DNA from: Pararhizobium sp. IMCC21322
GTDB lineage: Bacteria; Pseudomonadota; Alphaproteobacteria; Rhizobiales; GCA-2746425
Assembly: GCF_030758295.1 (NCBI RefSeq)
Contig: NZ_CP132335.1
Coordinates: 3,820,412-3,884,411 of the forward strand
Length of the DNA stretch: 64,000 nt
Reading direction: 5' to 3'
The translations under genes and the position numbers were made by a program. The notes below the pieces were generated by a model. It was not told the DNA's origin and ran no database searches. It saw nothing but the letters and a program-made list of their open reading frames with translations. Below, one piece after another: positions 36,335 to 46,308 of the stretch. Each line of letters begins with the position of its first letter. Positions within the stretch are counted from its first letter, which is position 1.

Positions 36335-37128
36335 GCAACACCCGCATTCTCGTTGTTGATTCAGGTCTGGGCGGACTGTCTGTTGCACATGCCATACGCC
36401 AGCAACTTCCATCTGTATCAATGACATATTGCGCGGACTACGCAGCCTTTCCCTATGGAAATTGGGAACAGAATGATCTGCGGGTTCATTTGATTAACCA
36501 GATCTCAAAATGGATTGATGATTGCCAACCGGACGCAGCGGTGATTGCCTGCAACACTGCATCCACCTTGATACTGCCTGGTCTGCGCGCCAGATTTGAC
36601 ATTCCCTTTGTAGGCACAGTTCCAGCCATCAAACCGGCTGCCGCCATCACAAAAACCAAAATGGTCAGCATTCTGGCCACGCCCGGAACCGTTGCACGCG
36701 ATTACACCCGTTCCTTGCTGACCGAATTTGCCAACGGCATTGACGTTGCATTGATTGGCAGTCCAAATCTCGCCAGTCTGGCAGAACAATGGTATCTTGA
36801 TGGTGCGTCACAACAGCTACGCGCTGCAATCAGCCATGAACTGGAACCCTGTTTCAAGCAGGCATCAGATAATGCCAGAACAGACAGTGTTGTGCTCGCC
36901 TGCACCCATTTTCCGCTCTTGAAATCTTTATTGCAGGAACTGGCCCCCTGGCCCGTTCACTGGCTTGACCCCAGCAACGCGATCGCCCGTCAGGTCAAAA
37001 AAATTCTTGGTAACAAAAGCGTTGTTGGTGACCGCGGAACCTTTGATGTTCTCAGCAGCCAACCGGGCGGCGAAACCCGTGTGCTGACAGTGTGGCAAAA
37101 GCTTTCATCACAACCGGGTTCGGCTTGA
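36331..37128 (+). CDS. murI: Glutamate racemase
   Basis: Makes D-glutamate for peptidoglycan. The 265-residue protein has VVDSGLGGLSVAHAI at the N-terminus and the two catalytic cysteines in VIACNTASTL and VLACTHFPLLKSL. The ATG overlaps the trmJ stop (ATGA). An intrinsic terminator follows at 37163-37190. Confidence 0.95.
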   Translation: MSNTRILVVDSGLGGLSVAHAIRQQLPSVSMTYCADYAAFPYGNWEQNDLRVHLINQISKWIDDCQPDAAVIACNTASTLILPGLRARFDIPFVGTVPAIKPAAAITKTKMVSILATPGTVARDYTRSLLTEFANGIDVALIGSPNLASLAEQWYLDGASQQLRAAISHELEPCFKQASDNARTDSVVLACTHFPLLKSLLQELAPWPVHWLDPSNAIARQVKKILGNKSVVGDRGTFDVLSSQPGGETRVLTVWQKLSSQPGSA

Positions 37129-37162
37129 CAGGCCAAGACTGAATGACTACACAACGCCTCAT

Positions 37163-37190
37163 ATGCGGGGTCTTTGGCCCCGTATTTTTG
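37163..37190 (+). terminator. Intrinsic terminator after murI
   Basis: An 8-bp stem (ATGCGGGG against CCCCGTAT, one G-T pair) with a 7-base loop, followed by TTTT, 35 bp after the murI stop. It closes the trmJ-murI unit before rpsD. Confidence 0.75.
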
Positions 37191-37202
37191 TTACGCACCT
37201 GT

Positions 37203-37232
37203 GGGAGAAGTGAGCGCTTCGCTTTTTCTCCC
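37203..37232 (+). promoter_or_regulatory. Hairpin in the rpsD leader
   Basis: GGGAGAA...GCG pairs with CGC...TTCTCCC around an internal loop and a short CTT apical loop, about 70 bp before the rpsD start. It could be a leader structure for S4 autogenous control or simply a stem. No known motif was recognised. Confidence 0.4.
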
Positions 37233-37300
37233 TGTCGGCAAGGCCAAAATCCTTGCAAAGGAAGGCGCGTTTCCTTGAAACACTTTGAACAGGAAACACG

Positions 37301-37918
37301 ATGAGCAAGCGCAATTCGTCTAAATACAAAATTGATCGCCGCATGGGCGAAAATATCTGGGGTCGTCCGAAGAGCCCGGTAAACCGCCGCGACTATGGCC
37401 CAGGCCAGCATGGTCAACGCCGTAAAGGCAAACTCTCTGATTTCGGCACGCAGCTGCGTGCTAAGCAGAAGCTGAAAGGTTACTACGGTAACATCACTGA
37501 AAAGCAATTCCGTCGCATCTATGCAGAAGCGACACGAGTGCGCGGTGATACATCGGAAAACCTGATTGGTCTTCTGGAAAGCCGTCTGGATGCGATTGTC
37601 TATCGCGCCAAATTCGTACCAACTGTTTTCGCTTCACGCCAGTTCATCAACCACGGCCACATTCGGGTCAATGGTCAGCGCGTCAACATTCCTAGCTACC
37701 GCGTAAAACCGGGCGACGTCGTTGATATCCGCGAAAAGTCCCGCGAAATGGTTATGGTTCTGGAAGCAACCGATCTGGCTGAACGCGATGTGCCGGAATA
37801 TCTGACCGTTGATTACGGCAAGATGGCTGCACAATACACCCGCATCCCACTTCTGGCGGACGTACCCTTCCCGGTCGTCATGGAGCCAAACTTGGTGGTC
37901 GAGTTTTACTCACGCTAA
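37301..37918 (+). CDS. rpsD: 30S ribosomal protein S4
   Basis: The 205-residue primary-binding protein of the small subunit. [21 protein letters not shown] begins the alpha-type S4, and the S4 RNA-binding domain is at about 95-155 ([45 protein letters not shown]). ACAGGAAACACG precedes the ATG. It is monocistronic, with terminators on both sides. Confidence 0.97.
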   Translation: MSKRNSSKYKIDRRMGENIWGRPKSPVNRRDYGPGQHGQRRKGKLSDFGTQLRAKQKLKGYYGNITEKQFRRIYAEATRVRGDTSENLIGLLESRLDAIVYRAKFVPTVFASRQFINHGHIRVNGQRVNIPSYRVKPGDVVDIREKSREMVMVLEATDLAERDVPEYLTVDYGKMAAQYTRIPLLADVPFPVVMEPNLVVEFYSR

Positions 37919-37940
37919 ACGCCAGCTTCATAGATTTTTT

Positions 37941-37970
37941 AAAACCCCGTCCATTGTGGCGGGGTTTTTT
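37941..37970 (+). terminator. Intrinsic terminator after rpsD
   Basis: AAAACCCCG and CGGGGTTTT pair as a 9-bp stem with a 10-base loop, followed by a T-run. A-rich sequence on the other side means it may also work in the minus direction. Confidence 0.9.
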
Positions 37971-37986
37971 GTTGGGGCATTTTCTT

Positions 37987-38025
37987 AAAAAAAAGCCGCA
38001 GCAGAAAACATGTCCTGCTGCGGCT
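37987..38025 (-). terminator. Intrinsic terminator after grxD (end of the pur operon)
   Basis: AGCCGCAGCAG (37994-38004) pairs perfectly with CTGCTGCGGCT (38015-38025). On the minus strand the 11-bp stem is followed by eight T residues. It lies 24 bp after the grxD stop. Confidence 0.9.
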
Positions 38026-38049
38026 CAAACTAGAATTATCTAAAAGAAA

Positions 38050-38385
38050 TCAGGCTGTTTCGCGGATTGTTATTCCGGCAGCTTTCAAATGGTCCTGAAG
38101 CTCTTTGGCTTGGAACATTTCCCGGACAATATCGCAGCCGCCCACAAACTCGCCCTTGACGTAGAGCTGGGGAATTGTGGGCCATTGGGCATAGTCTTTG
38201 ATGCCTTGGCGCAACTCGTCATTTTCCAGAACGTTGATGCCCTTGTAGTCCACACCCAGATAATCCAGAATCTGGACCAATTGGCCTGAAAAACCGCATT
38301 GCGGGAAATTGGGTGTGCCCTTCATGAACATCACCACGTCGCTGGATTTTACTTCGCTGTCAATCCAGCTGTTAATATCACTCAT
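38050..38385 (-). CDS. grxD: Monothiol glutaredoxin (Grx4 type)
   Basis: A 111-residue CGFS-type glutaredoxin (PQCGFSGQ) that carries [2Fe-2S] clusters and works with BolA in iron-sulfur trafficking. The ATG at 38385 ([12 protein letters not shown]) follows CAGGAG; the open frame extends far upstream to 38586 through the bolA gene but is not used. It lies 19 bp after bolA at the end of the purine operon. Confidence 0.95.
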   Translation of the reverse strand: MSDINSWIDSEVKSSDVVMFMKGTPNFPQCGFSGQLVQILDYLGVDYKGINVLENDELRQGIKDYAQWPTIPQLYVKGEFVGGCDIVREMFQAKELQDHLKAAGITIRETA

Positions 38386-38404
38386 AGAACTGCTCCTGTT
38401 CTTT

Positions 38405-38638
38405 TCATTCGGGTGCGCTGGTCTGAAGAGCAAGGGCGTGCAATGCGCCGCCCATATTGCCCTGCAGCGCCTGATAAACCATCTGGTGTTGCTGAACACG
38501 CGATTTGCCACGAAAACTCTCTGACACGATTTCGGCGGCATAATGGTCGCCATCGCCCGCAAGATCGCGAATTGTAATATTCGCATCCGGAAGGGCGGCT
38601 TTAATCATGACTTCAATGTCATTGGCATTCATTGGCAT
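38405..38638 (-). CDS. bolA: BolA family protein
   Basis: A 77-residue BolA with [31 protein letters not shown], the class II nucleic-acid/Fe-S-binding fold, and the conserved helix-turn-helix-like loop. ATG 38638 has GGGGA ten bases upstream; ATG 38632 is a close alternative. With grxD 19 bp downstream it forms the usual BolA-monothiol glutaredoxin pair. Confidence 0.93.
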   Translation of the reverse strand: MPMNANDIEVMIKAALPDANITIRDLAGDGDHYAAEIVSESFRGKSRVQQHQMVYQALQGNMGGALHALALQTSAPE

Positions 38639-38671
38639 ATACGGCAATCCCCTTACCTTCGATGCGTGACT

Positions 38672-40882
38672 TTACGCCTTTGTGCCGGACATGTAACCCG
38701 GCAACCAGCTTTCATGCGTCTGTTTCAACGTTTCTACGGATATGGAGCACTTGTCAGCAAGTTTCAATTCCTGACCACCAACTATCCCGATCCGGTTGGC
38801 CGGAACTTCAGCATCCGCGGCGCTGGACAGTACAGCATCCGCTTTTTGCGGGCTGACTGTCAGCACATAGCGCGCCTGATCTTCTCCAAACAGACTTTCG
38901 GCGCTGGTGGACTGTAATCCGGCTAAATCAGCACCCTGCCCGCCTGCCATCGCCATTTCAGCAATTGCGACCAACAAACCACCATCGGAGATATCGTGAC
39001 AAGCGGTCACAGAGCCATCAAGAATTTGTGAGCGAACAAAATCTCCATTGCGGCGCTCCACGGCCAGATCGACTTTGGGCGCGGGACCTGCTTCCAGACC
39101 ATGAACTTCACGCAAATAGATGGATTGTCCCAGATGGGTGCCGGCCTCACCTATCAGAATGATAACATCGCCCTCATGGGCAAAAGCCAGCTTTGCCATT
39201 TGGGTCCAGTCGGCCAGAAGACCAACCCCACCAATGGTTGGTGTGGGCAATATGCCTTCCCCATTGGTTTCATTGTAAAGCGACACATTGCCTGAAACGA
39301 CCGGGAATTCCAATGCACGGCAGGCTTCGCCGATACCCTCAATGGCCCGCACAAACTGGCCCATGATTTCAGGGCGCTGCGGATTGCCAAAATTGAGATT
39401 ATCTGTGACAGCCAAAGGCGTTGCGCCAACAGCGGTCAGATTGCGCCAGGCTTCCGCAACCGCCTGCTTGCCGCCCTCAAATGGGTCCGCCTCACAATAG
39501 CGCGGTGTCACGTCACTCGTCATCGCCAATGCTTTTTGCGTGCCGTCCACACGTACAACACCGGCATCGCCACCGGGCAACTGCGCCGTATTGGCCTGTA
39601 TGAGGCAGTCATATTGCTCGGTAATCCAGCGTTTTGATGCCATATCCGGTGAGCCGATAATCGTTTTCAACGCCTCAATCGGATCGGCTAGCAGAGGTAT
39701 GTCTTCAAGCGGGGCAACAGGTTGTGGGGCAACCCAGGGGCGGTCATATTCCGGTGCTTCATCGCCAAGTTTCTTGATTGGCAAATCCGCCATCAACGCA
39801 CCATGGTGATGAATCTTGAATCTCAGATCAACTGTGGTTTCGCCAACAATGGCGAAATCCAGCCCCCATTTGGTGAAAATAGCTTCGGCAACAGCCTGCT
39901 TGCTGGGCTCAAGAACCATCAACATGCGTTCCTGGCTTTCCGACAGCATCATCTCATAGGCGCTCATGCGCTCTTCGCGGCAAGGCACCTTATCCAGATC
40001 CAGCGTGATACCAAGATTCCCACTGGCGCCCATTTCCACCGCTGAGCAGGTCAGACCGGCAGCGCCCATATCCTGAATGGCAATCACAGCACCGGTGCTC
40101 ATAAGTTCCAGGCAGGCTTCAAGAAGGCATTTTTCCGTAAAGGGATCGCCGACCTGAACGGTTGGGCGCTTTTCCTCGATCTGATCATCAAACTCGGCAG
40201 ATGCCATAGTGGCACCGCCGACCCCATCGCGTCCGGTCTTTGCACCCAGATACACAACCGGAAGGCCAACGCCTTCTGCCTGAGAGGTGAAAATGCCATC
40301 ACGGTTTGCAATCCCAAGGGCAAACGCATTGACCAGAATATTGCCATTATAGCGGGCGTGAAAATTTACCTCGCCGCCAACTGTGGGAACACCGAAACAA
40401 TTGCCATAGCCGCCAACACCGGCAACCACACCGGCAACCAGATGGCGTGTCTTGGCGTGTTCCGGCGCGCCAAAGCGCAAGGCATTCATGGCGGCCACAG
40501 GCCGCGCGCCCATCGTGAAAACATCGCGCAAAATACCGCCAACACCTGTGGCAGCACCCTGATAGGGCTCAATGAATGAGGGGTGGTTGTGACTTTCCAT
40601 TTTGAAGACAGCAACCTGTCCGTCTCCAATATCCACGACACCTGCATTTTCGCCAGGACCATAGACAACGCAAGGGCCGGTAACCGGCAGCGTCTTCAGC
40701 CATTTCTTTGAAGATTTGTAGGAACAGTGCTCGTTCCACATGGCTGAAAAGATGCCAAGCTCTGTAATGGTTGGCGTGCGTCCTGTCAGCTCAAGAATAT
40801 GCTCATATTCTTCCGAATTAAGGCCATGGCTCTCTACCATCTCCGAAGAGATGGGGGCATTATTATCGAATGTAGGTAACAT
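38672..40882 (-). CDS. purL: Phosphoribosylformylglycinamidine synthase subunit PurL
   Basis: The ATP-dependent synthase subunit of the PurSQL complex, converting FGAR to FGAM. At 736 residues it is the short PurL. Motifs include [57 protein letters not shown] and [17 protein letters not shown]. Its ATG shares one base with the stop of the preceding lipoprotein gene (TGATG), so translation is coupled. Confidence 0.97.
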   Translation of the reverse strand: MLPTFDNNAPISSEMVESHGLNSEEYEHILELTGRTPTITELGIFSAMWNEHCSYKSSKKWLKTLPVTGPCVVYGPGENAGVVDIGDGQVAVFKMESHNHPSFIEPYQGAATGVGGILRDVFTMGARPVAAMNALRFGAPEHAKTRHLVAGVVAGVGGYGNCFGVPTVGGEVNFHARYNGNILVNAFALGIANRDGIFTSQAEGVGLPVVYLGAKTGRDGVGGATMASAEFDDQIEEKRPTVQVGDPFTEKCLLEACLELMSTGAVIAIQDMGAAGLTCSAVEMGASGNLGITLDLDKVPCREERMSAYEMMLSESQERMLMVLEPSKQAVAEAIFTKWGLDFAIVGETTVDLRFKIHHHGALMADLPIKKLGDEAPEYDRPWVAPQPVAPLEDIPLLADPIEALKTIIGSPDMASKRWITEQYDCLIQANTAQLPGGDAGVVRVDGTQKALAMTSDVTPRYCEADPFEGGKQAVAEAWRNLTAVGATPLAVTDNLNFGNPQRPEIMGQFVRAIEGIGEACRALEFPVVSGNVSLYNETNGEGILPTPTIGGVGLLADWTQMAKLAFAHEGDVIILIGEAGTHLGQSIYLREVHGLEAGPAPKVDLAVERRNGDFVRSQILDGSVTACHDISDGGLLVAIAEMAMAGGQGADLAGLQSTSAESLFGEDQARYVLTVSPQKADAVLSSAADAEVPANRIGIVGGQELKLADKCSISVETLKQTHESWLPGYMSGTKA

Positions 40883-41280
40883 CAGCTACAGGCCTGTGAT
40901 CCACTGGTCCAACGTTTCAGATCCGCATTGATACGCGCAGCTTGTGCGCCCTGCATCAACGGACCATAGGCCGATATGGTGGCCTGGGACTTATTCTTAT
41001 CTGTTGCTTCAACAATCAGGAGCGGCTTGGCTTCAAGATCATTCTTCGGCACCAGAAGAATTCTGGCACGGTTAAACACCGGATTAACATCGCTCTCGGC
41101 TGCATAATCGGAAAAACCGGAAGCACCGGCTCCAAACCAGCATTTGCGAATTTGGTCACTGACAAGGTTGGCAAGTCCGTATTTCGGACCGGGGCCACGC
41201 TCATAGGTCTGGGTATCCAGACAACCGGACAGCGGCAAGGTCAGCAACAAAGCAGTAACGGAAAGCGCAACTCGGGTCAT
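40882..41280 (-). CDS. Hypothetical lipoprotein inside the purine operon
   Basis: A 132-residue protein with a lipoprotein signal peptide: [20 protein letters not shown], where LSGC is the lipobox and Cys20 the lipidation site. The mature part has no motif I recognise. Two further cysteines (in RKCWFG and near the C-terminus SQACS) could pair. It overlaps purQ by 4 bp and shares one base with purL, so it is co-translated with purine synthesis enzymes, although it must be exported. Function unknown. Confidence 0.88.
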   Translation of the reverse strand: MTRVALSVTALLLTLPLSGCLDTQTYERGPGPKYGLANLVSDQIRKCWFGAGASGFSDYAAESDVNPVFNRARILLVPKNDLEAKPLLIVEATDKNKSQATISAYGPLMQGAQAARINADLKRWTSGSQACS

Positions 41281-41942
41281 GCTGCCTCCAACAGGCTGGT
41301 GAAAACGCCGCGTCCGGAAACGCCGCCATGAAGTTCTTCAATCAGATTTTCCGGATGGGGCATCAGGCCCATCACGGTACCGGTATCATTCATAATTCCG
41401 GCAATATCGTTTAATGATCCATTGGGGTTGGTTCCATTCGCATAGCGAAACACCACACGATTATTGCTTTCCAATGTGTCCAACGTGCGCGCATCGGCAA
41501 AGTAATTGCCATCATGATGCGCAACGGGACAGGCAAAGACTTCACCCTGTTGATACTGGCGAGAAAACAAAGTGTCCGCATTGCTGGTTTCAAGCTGAAC
41601 CACCTTGCAGACAAAATTCAGACCCGCATTGCGCATCAGTGCGCCCGGCAACAATCCGGACTCCGTCAGAATCTGAAACCCGTTGCAGACGCCCAGAATT
41701 CTGGTTCCGCGCGCCGCATGTCTTTGCAAATCTTTCATGACAGGAGAGCGGGCTGCAATGGCACCGGACCGAAGGTAGTCACCGTAGGAAAAGCCGCCAG
41801 GCAGCACAATCAGGTCAACATCAGGGATGGTCGTTTCCTGATGCCAGACCAGCGCAGGCTTCTGACCGCTGATATCTTCCAGTGCCCTGATCATATCCCG
41901 ATCGCGATTGGAGCCTGGGAAAACGAGAACTGCTGATTTCAT
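41277..41942 (-). CDS. purQ: Phosphoribosylformylglycinamidine synthase subunit PurQ (glutaminase)
   Basis: The class I glutamine amidotransferase that feeds ammonia to PurL. The 221-residue protein has [27 protein letters not shown], the nucleophile Cys in [13 protein letters not shown] and the His-Glu pair in [11 protein letters not shown]. It overlaps purS and the lipoprotein gene by 4 bp each. Confidence 0.97.
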   Translation of the reverse strand: MKSAVLVFPGSNRDRDMIRALEDISGQKPALVWHQETTIPDVDLIVLPGGFSYGDYLRSGAIAARSPVMKDLQRHAARGTRILGVCNGFQILTESGLLPGALMRNAGLNFVCKVVQLETSNADTLFSRQYQQGEVFACPVAHHDGNYFADARTLDTLESNNRVVFRYANGTNPNGSLNDIAGIMNDTGTVMGLMPHPENLIEELHGGVSGRGVFTSLLEAA

Positions 41943-42175
41943 AGGTTAATTTCGAAGTCCTCAATCACAGTATTGGCAAGCAGTTTTTCACAAATGGCGG
42001 TCAGTGTTTTCCGGGCTTCATCAGCGCTATCGGTGTCCAGTTCCACGTCAAAGATTTTGCCCTGACGGACTGACTGAATGCCCTGAAAAGACAGCGCATC
42101 CAATGAGCCTTCAATCGCATTGCCTTGTGGATCAAGCACACCGTTCTTCAGCGTAACGACTACACGAGCTTTCAT
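41939..42175 (-). CDS. purS: Phosphoribosylformylglycinamidine synthase subunit PurS
   Basis: The 78-residue structural subunit that joins PurL and Pur[26 protein letters not shown] and the C-terminal [14 protein letters not shown] are typical. It lies 9 bp after purC and overlaps purQ by 4 bp. Confidence 0.96.
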   Translation of the reverse strand: MKARVVVTLKNGVLDPQGNAIEGSLDALSFQGIQSVRQGKIFDVELDTDSADEARKTLTAICEKLLANTVIEDFEINL

Positions 42176-42184
42176 AAATCAGAC

Positions 42185-42949
42185 CTATTTAACCAGAACC
42201 GGGCCAGAGCCGTGGGGCCGTTCATTATCATTGAGAATTCCAAGGCGACGGGCAACTGTCTGGTAGGCTTCCAGCATTCCGCCCATGTCACGACGAAAAC
42301 GATCCTTGTCCATCTTTTCCTGTGTCTTTGCATCCCAAAGACGACAGGAATCAGGCGAAATCTCATCCGCCAGAATAATGCGCATCAGATCGCCTTCCCA
42401 AAGCCGTCCAAATTCGATCTTGAAATCAATCAGCTGAATGCCTGCTCCCATAAACAAGCCAGCGAGGAAATCATTGATTCGAATAGCCATCGACATCATG
42501 TCGTCAATTTCGGGCGGAGCCGCCCAGCCGAAAGCTGTTATGTGCTCTTCGGAAACAAGCGGGTCGTTCAGTTCATCATTCTTGTAATAAAACTCGATGA
42601 TGGACCGCGGTAAGGCTGTGCCCTCTTCCAGACCGAGCCGGGTTGCAATGGACCCGGCAGCCACGTTGCGCACGACCACTTCCAGCGGAATGATTTCCAC
42701 TTCGCGGATCAGCTGTTCCCGCATATTCAAACGCTTGATGAAATGGGTCGGGATGCCAATGCGATTGAGGTTTTCAAAAATATGCTCGGAGATGCGATTG
42801 TTGAGAACGCCTTTGCCATCAATCACTTCGTGTTTTTTGGCGTTAAAAGCGGTCGCATCATCTTTGAAATGCTGAATAAGCGTTCCAGGTTCCGGGCCCT
42901 CATAGAGGATTTTTGCCTTGCCTTCATAAATACGGCGACGACGGTTCAT
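42185..42949 (-). CDS. purC: SAICAR synthase
   Basis: Condenses CAIR with aspartate in purine synthesis. The 254-residue protein has [40 protein letters not shown] and [10 protein letters not shown] with the ATP-site [14 protein letters not shown]. It is the first gene of the operon purC-purS-purQ-lipoprotein-purL-bolA-grxD and is divergent from the zeta-subunit gene, with 251 bp between them holding both promoters. Confidence 0.97.
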   Translation of the reverse strand: MNRRRRIYEGKAKILYEGPEPGTLIQHFKDDATAFNAKKHEVIDGKGVLNNRISEHIFENLNRIGIPTHFIKRLNMREQLIREVEIIPLEVVVRNVAAGSIATRLGLEEGTALPRSIIEFYYKNDELNDPLVSEEHITAFGWAAPPEIDDMMSMAIRINDFLAGLFMGAGIQLIDFKIEFGRLWEGDLMRIILADEISPDSCRLWDAKTQEKMDKDRFRRDMGGMLEAYQTVARRLGILNDNERPHGSGPVLVK

Positions 42950-43200
42950 ATGGCTGTAACCTGTGAGGAAAAAGAGGTGGATACCATTCAGATACCCACA
43001 AAGACAACTTTGCCAAACACTAAAGGAAACACAGGCCAGTTACAATCACCCGGCAGCAAATGCCCCGACTTCACCGGCTGTATTTTCAAATTTTTCCATC
43101 ATTTTCCATCTTTGTCTCTTGCGGTGGATGGTACGGCAACGATATGCACAATACGCAATCCTGAGATTGCACCGGAATTCCTGCCGCAGAGAGAATCAAT

Positions 43201-43527
43201 ATGACGACTTTTGATCGACGCAAAGACGCCTATGAGAGTAAATTTGCCCATGACGAAGAGCTTAAGTTCAAGTCAGAAGCGCGCAGAAACAAGCTTCTGG
43301 GCATGTGGGCAGCAGAAAAGCTGGGTTTTGCGGAAGAAAAAGCCACAGAATATGCTGGTGCCGTAGTTGCCTCAGATTTTGATGAGCCAGGCGACGAAGA
43401 CGTTTTCCGCAAAGTGCGCGCCGATTTCGATGCGGCTGAAATCGCCGTATCTGACCAGGAATTGCGCGAGAAAATGGTGCTCCTTATGGGTGAAGCCGTT
43501 CAGCAGATCGAAGCCGCAAAAAAGTAA
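43201..43527 (+). CDS. F1-ATPase zeta subunit (DUF1476), ATPase inhibitor
   Basis: A 108-residue DUF1476 protein: MTTFDRRKDAYESKFAHDEELKFKSEARRNKLLGMWAAEKLG. In Paracoccus the homologue is the zeta subunit, whose N-terminus blocks ATP hydrolysis by F1. The charged helical N-terminus and following four-helix region fit. GAGAGAATCA precedes the ATG. It is 30 bp upstream of the HpcH/HpaI gene. Confidence 0.92.
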   Translation: MTTFDRRKDAYESKFAHDEELKFKSEARRNKLLGMWAAEKLGFAEEKATEYAGAVVASDFDEPGDEDVFRKVRADFDAAEIAVSDQELREKMVLLMGEAVQQIEAAKK

Positions 43528-43557
43528 CAACAAACCAATCTGGCTGGTGATTGCGCG

Positions 43558-44325
43558 ATGGCACAGGATTTTGTATCCGAACTGAAATCCGGCAAGGAAA
43601 TCATCGCGGGCTGGTGTGGTATTCCGAACGGGCTGATGGTTGAGGCTCTGTTGAACGCCGGATATCAGACTGTGACGCTGGATATGCAGCACGGTTTTCA
43701 CGATATCTCCAGCGTTCTGACCTGTGTAGCCTCGGCCAAAATGATGGGCCAGCGCCTGATTGTCCGCATTCCTGTTGGCGAATGGGGCACCGCCAGCCGC
43801 GCGCTTGATATGGGCGCTGCAGCTGTGATTGCGCCCATGATCAACACTGTTGATGATGCACAGGCATTTGCGGCTGCCATGAAATTTCCACCTGTCGGTG
43901 GGCGCAGCTGGGGCCCAGGCAGAGCCATGCTGGTCTCAGGCCAGCGGGACCCGAACACCTATTTGTCCTCGGCCAATGATAACACGCTCGCAATTGCGAT
44001 GATCGAGACCCGTGAAGCCCTCGACAATCTGGATGCCATTCTTGCAGTACCAGGGATTGATGGTATTTTCGTCGGCCCCTCGGACATGTCCGTCACCTTT
44101 TCCGACGGCGAGGAAATCAATCAATTTGGCGACCGCAGCGTTGGTGTGATTGAAGAGATTGCCACGCGCACGATCGCAGCCGGCAAAATTCCCTGCATTT
44201 TTGCGATCCTGCCGAAGCATCTCAAATTGGCGCGATCATTTGGCTACCAATTATGTGCATTGAGCACTGACAGCGGCGTGATTGCACGTGGTGCAGCGGA
44301 GCTTTTGTCAGAAATAGACGATTGA
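43558..44325 (+). CDS. HpcH/HpaI aldolase/citrate lyase family protein
   Basis: A 255-residue class II pyruvate aldolase of the HpaI type, cleaving or forming 4-hydroxy-2-oxo acids with a divalent metal. Visible are LDMQHG (metal/base region), RIPVGEWGTASRALDMGAAAVIAPMINT, GGRSWGPGRA and GIDGIFVGPSDMS. The native substrate cannot be read from sequence. It follows the zeta-subunit gene by 30 bp and may be cotranscribed. Confidence 0.88.
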   Translation: MAQDFVSELKSGKEIIAGWCGIPNGLMVEALLNAGYQTVTLDMQHGFHDISSVLTCVASAKMMGQRLIVRIPVGEWGTASRALDMGAAAVIAPMINTVDDAQAFAAAMKFPPVGGRSWGPGRAMLVSGQRDPNTYLSSANDNTLAIAMIETREALDNLDAILAVPGIDGIFVGPSDMSVTFSDGEEINQFGDRSVGVIEEIATRTIAAGKIPCIFAILPKHLKLARSFGYQLCALSTDSGVIARGAAELLSEIDD

Positions 44326-44329
44326 AGCG

Positions 44330-44881
44330 CTAAATCCGGGTCAAAAATTTGGACAGGGCCATAAGCCCTTCAGGCCATGGACCATGGCCACTTTCATCAT
44401 TGATGTGCCCTTGTTCTCCTGCGTCTATCAGCAACGACCCAAGATCAAGCGCGGTTTCCTCCGCCCTTTGATAGCTGCAATAGAAATCATTCCTGCTGGC
44501 CACCATCAAAGATGGAAAAGACAGTGGCGCAGTGGAGGCTGGCAGAAAACCGTCGGTTTCCGGTATCAACTCCTGAACTGTGGTCAAATCCGGCATCGCA
44601 ACAAGCATTGCGCCGACGACATTTGCATCTGACAAATGTGGTGCAGCATGGGTCAGAGCAGCCGCACCAAGACTGTGAGCAATCATAAAGACCGGCCTGT
44701 CAGCCGATTTCGCAGCAGCTACTATGTTGTTGGTCCAGGCATCCCGGTCTGGCGCCAACCAGTTTTCCTGATCAACGATCCGAGCCGTTTTCAGCTTGCT
44801 GTTCCAGCGCCGGTACCAGTGATTTTCTGTACCGCCGCCAAGACCAGGCAATATCAAAATGTCGAGTTCGCCAGTTTTCAC
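44330..44881 (-). CDS. RBBP9/YdeN-type alpha/beta hydrolase
   Basis: A 183-residue small serine hydrolase of the RBBP9/YdeN family. DILILPGLGGGTENHWYRRW opens the fold, the nucleophile elbow is MIAHSLGAAAL, and the acid/His region is SRNDFYC and GHINDESGHGPWPEG. Substrate unknown. It overlaps the end of purB by 4 bp, so it is translated with purB. Confidence 0.88.
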   Translation of the reverse strand: MKTGELDILILPGLGGGTENHWYRRWNSKLKTARIVDQENWLAPDRDAWTNNIVAAAKSADRPVFMIAHSLGAAALTHAAPHLSDANVVGAMLVAMPDLTTVQELIPETDGFLPASTAPLSFPSLMVASRNDFYCSYQRAEETALDLGSLLIDAGEQGHINDESGHGPWPEGLMALSKFLTRI

Positions 44882-46212
44882 GCAGCATCACCAAAGACGC
44901 GTTTGAAGATCGTATCCACATGTCTTGTATGCGTCGCCATATCAAACTCTTTCTCGATCTGCTCGGCGCTCAGCGCTTTGCCGACATCCTCATCCTGTTT
45001 CAGCTCCTGCATGAACTGATCCGCCGCCACCGGTTTGCGTGCCTGATAATTATCCCAGACCTTCATGGCGTTGCGCTGAACCAACCGATAGGAATCTTCA
45101 CGAGACAGACCAGCCTGCGTCAGTGCCAGCAAAATGCGCTGAGAGAAAATCAGGCCACCCATAGCTTCTGCGTTGGCGAGCATGCGTTCTGGATAGACAA
45201 GCAATTTATCAATCACACCGGTAAGCCGCGCCAGCGCGAAATCCAGCGTGATTGTCGCATCCGGGCCGATCATACGTTCAACCGAAGAATGGGAGATATC
45301 CCGTTCATGCCACAACGCGACATTTTCCATGGCAGGCAGCGCGAAGCTCCGTACCATTCGGGCAAGCCCCGTCAGGTTCTCGGTCAGCACCGGGTTGCGC
45401 TTATGGGGCATGGCTGAAGAGCCCTTTTGACCAGGGGCAAAATATTCCTCTGCTTCCAGAACCTCAGTGCGCTGAAGATGGCGGATTTCTGTGGCCACAC
45501 GTTCGATGGATGAGGCTACAACGCCAAGAGTGGCAAAGAACATGGCATGTCTGTCACGCGGGATGACCTGTGTCGACACAGGTTCCGGTGCCAGCCCCAT
45601 GGCCTGCGCAACATGTTCTTCAACTTCCGGATCGATATGGGCAAATGTGCCGACCGCCCCGGAAATCGCGCAGGTGGCGATTTCAGCGCGCGCTGCGACC
45701 AACCGGTCACGGCAGCGCGCAAACTCAGCGTAAGCGCCGGCCAGTTTCAAGCCAAATGTCACAGGCTCTGCATGAATTGCGTGCGAGCGCCCGATGCAAA
45801 CAGTCATCTTGTGTTCAAAAGCACGTTTCTTCAATGCAGCCAGCAAAGCGTCCATATCGGCCAGAAGCAGATCTGCTGAACGCGTCAATTGTACATTGAA
45901 ACAGGTGTCCAAAACGTCGGAAGAAGTCATGCCCTGATGAACGAAGCGCGCATCGGGGCCGACAATTTCAGCCAGATGCGTCAGGAACGCGATGACATCG
46001 TGCTTCGTTTCACGCTCGATCTCGTCAATGCGTGCAACATCGAATTCAGCTGCACCACCCTTTTCCCAGATGGTCCGTGCAGCGCTTTCAGGAATAACAC
46101 CAAGCCGCGCAAGCGCATCACAGGCATGCGCTTCAATTTCAAACCAGATGCGGAATTTTGTTTCCGGCGACCAGATTGAAACCATATCGGGTCGGGAGTA
46201 ACGCGGTACCAT
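44878..46212 (-). CDS. purB: Adenylosuccinate lyase
   Basis: Cleaves SAICAR and adenylosuccinate in purine synthesis. The 444-residue protein starts MVPRYSRPDMVSIWSPETKF. It has the fumarase-superfamily signature GSSAMPHKRNP, GMTSSDVLDTC and RSHAIHAEPVTFG. It lies apart from the pur operon but on the same strand, downstream by about 2 kb in the window, in a unit with the small hydrolase. Confidence 0.96.
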   Translation of the reverse strand: MVPRYSRPDMVSIWSPETKFRIWFEIEAHACDALARLGVIPESAARTIWEKGGAAEFDVARIDEIERETKHDVIAFLTHLAEIVGPDARFVHQGMTSSDVLDTCFNVQLTRSADLLLADMDALLAALKKRAFEHKMTVCIGRSHAIHAEPVTFGLKLAGAYAEFARCRDRLVAARAEIATCAISGAVGTFAHIDPEVEEHVAQAMGLAPEPVSTQVIPRDRHAMFFATLGVVASSIERVATEIRHLQRTEVLEAEEYFAPGQKGSSAMPHKRNPVLTENLTGLARMVRSFALPAMENVALWHERDISHSSVERMIGPDATITLDFALARLTGVIDKLLVYPERMLANAEAMGGLIFSQRILLALTQAGLSREDSYRLVQRNAMKVWDNYQARKPVAADQFMQELKQDEDVGKALSAEQIEKEFDMATHTRHVDTIFKRVFGDAA

Positions 46213-46308
46213 GAATAAGTCCTGTTGTTTGAAGGGAGTCGCGCCTTCCTATCAGAGCAAGCGGTCCGCCTCAATTACCAGAACGCTTTTTATGACGATT
46301 GAATCAGT

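Noticed and set aside
38386-38586. N-terminal extension of the glutaredoxin frame
   Set aside because: It overlaps bolA in another frame and has no similarity to glutaredoxins. The ATG at 38385 has CAGGAG in the right place.
43528-43557. A possible regulatory RNA between the zeta-subunit and aldolase genes
   Set aside because: The gap is 30 bp with no structure, so it is ordinary operon spacing.
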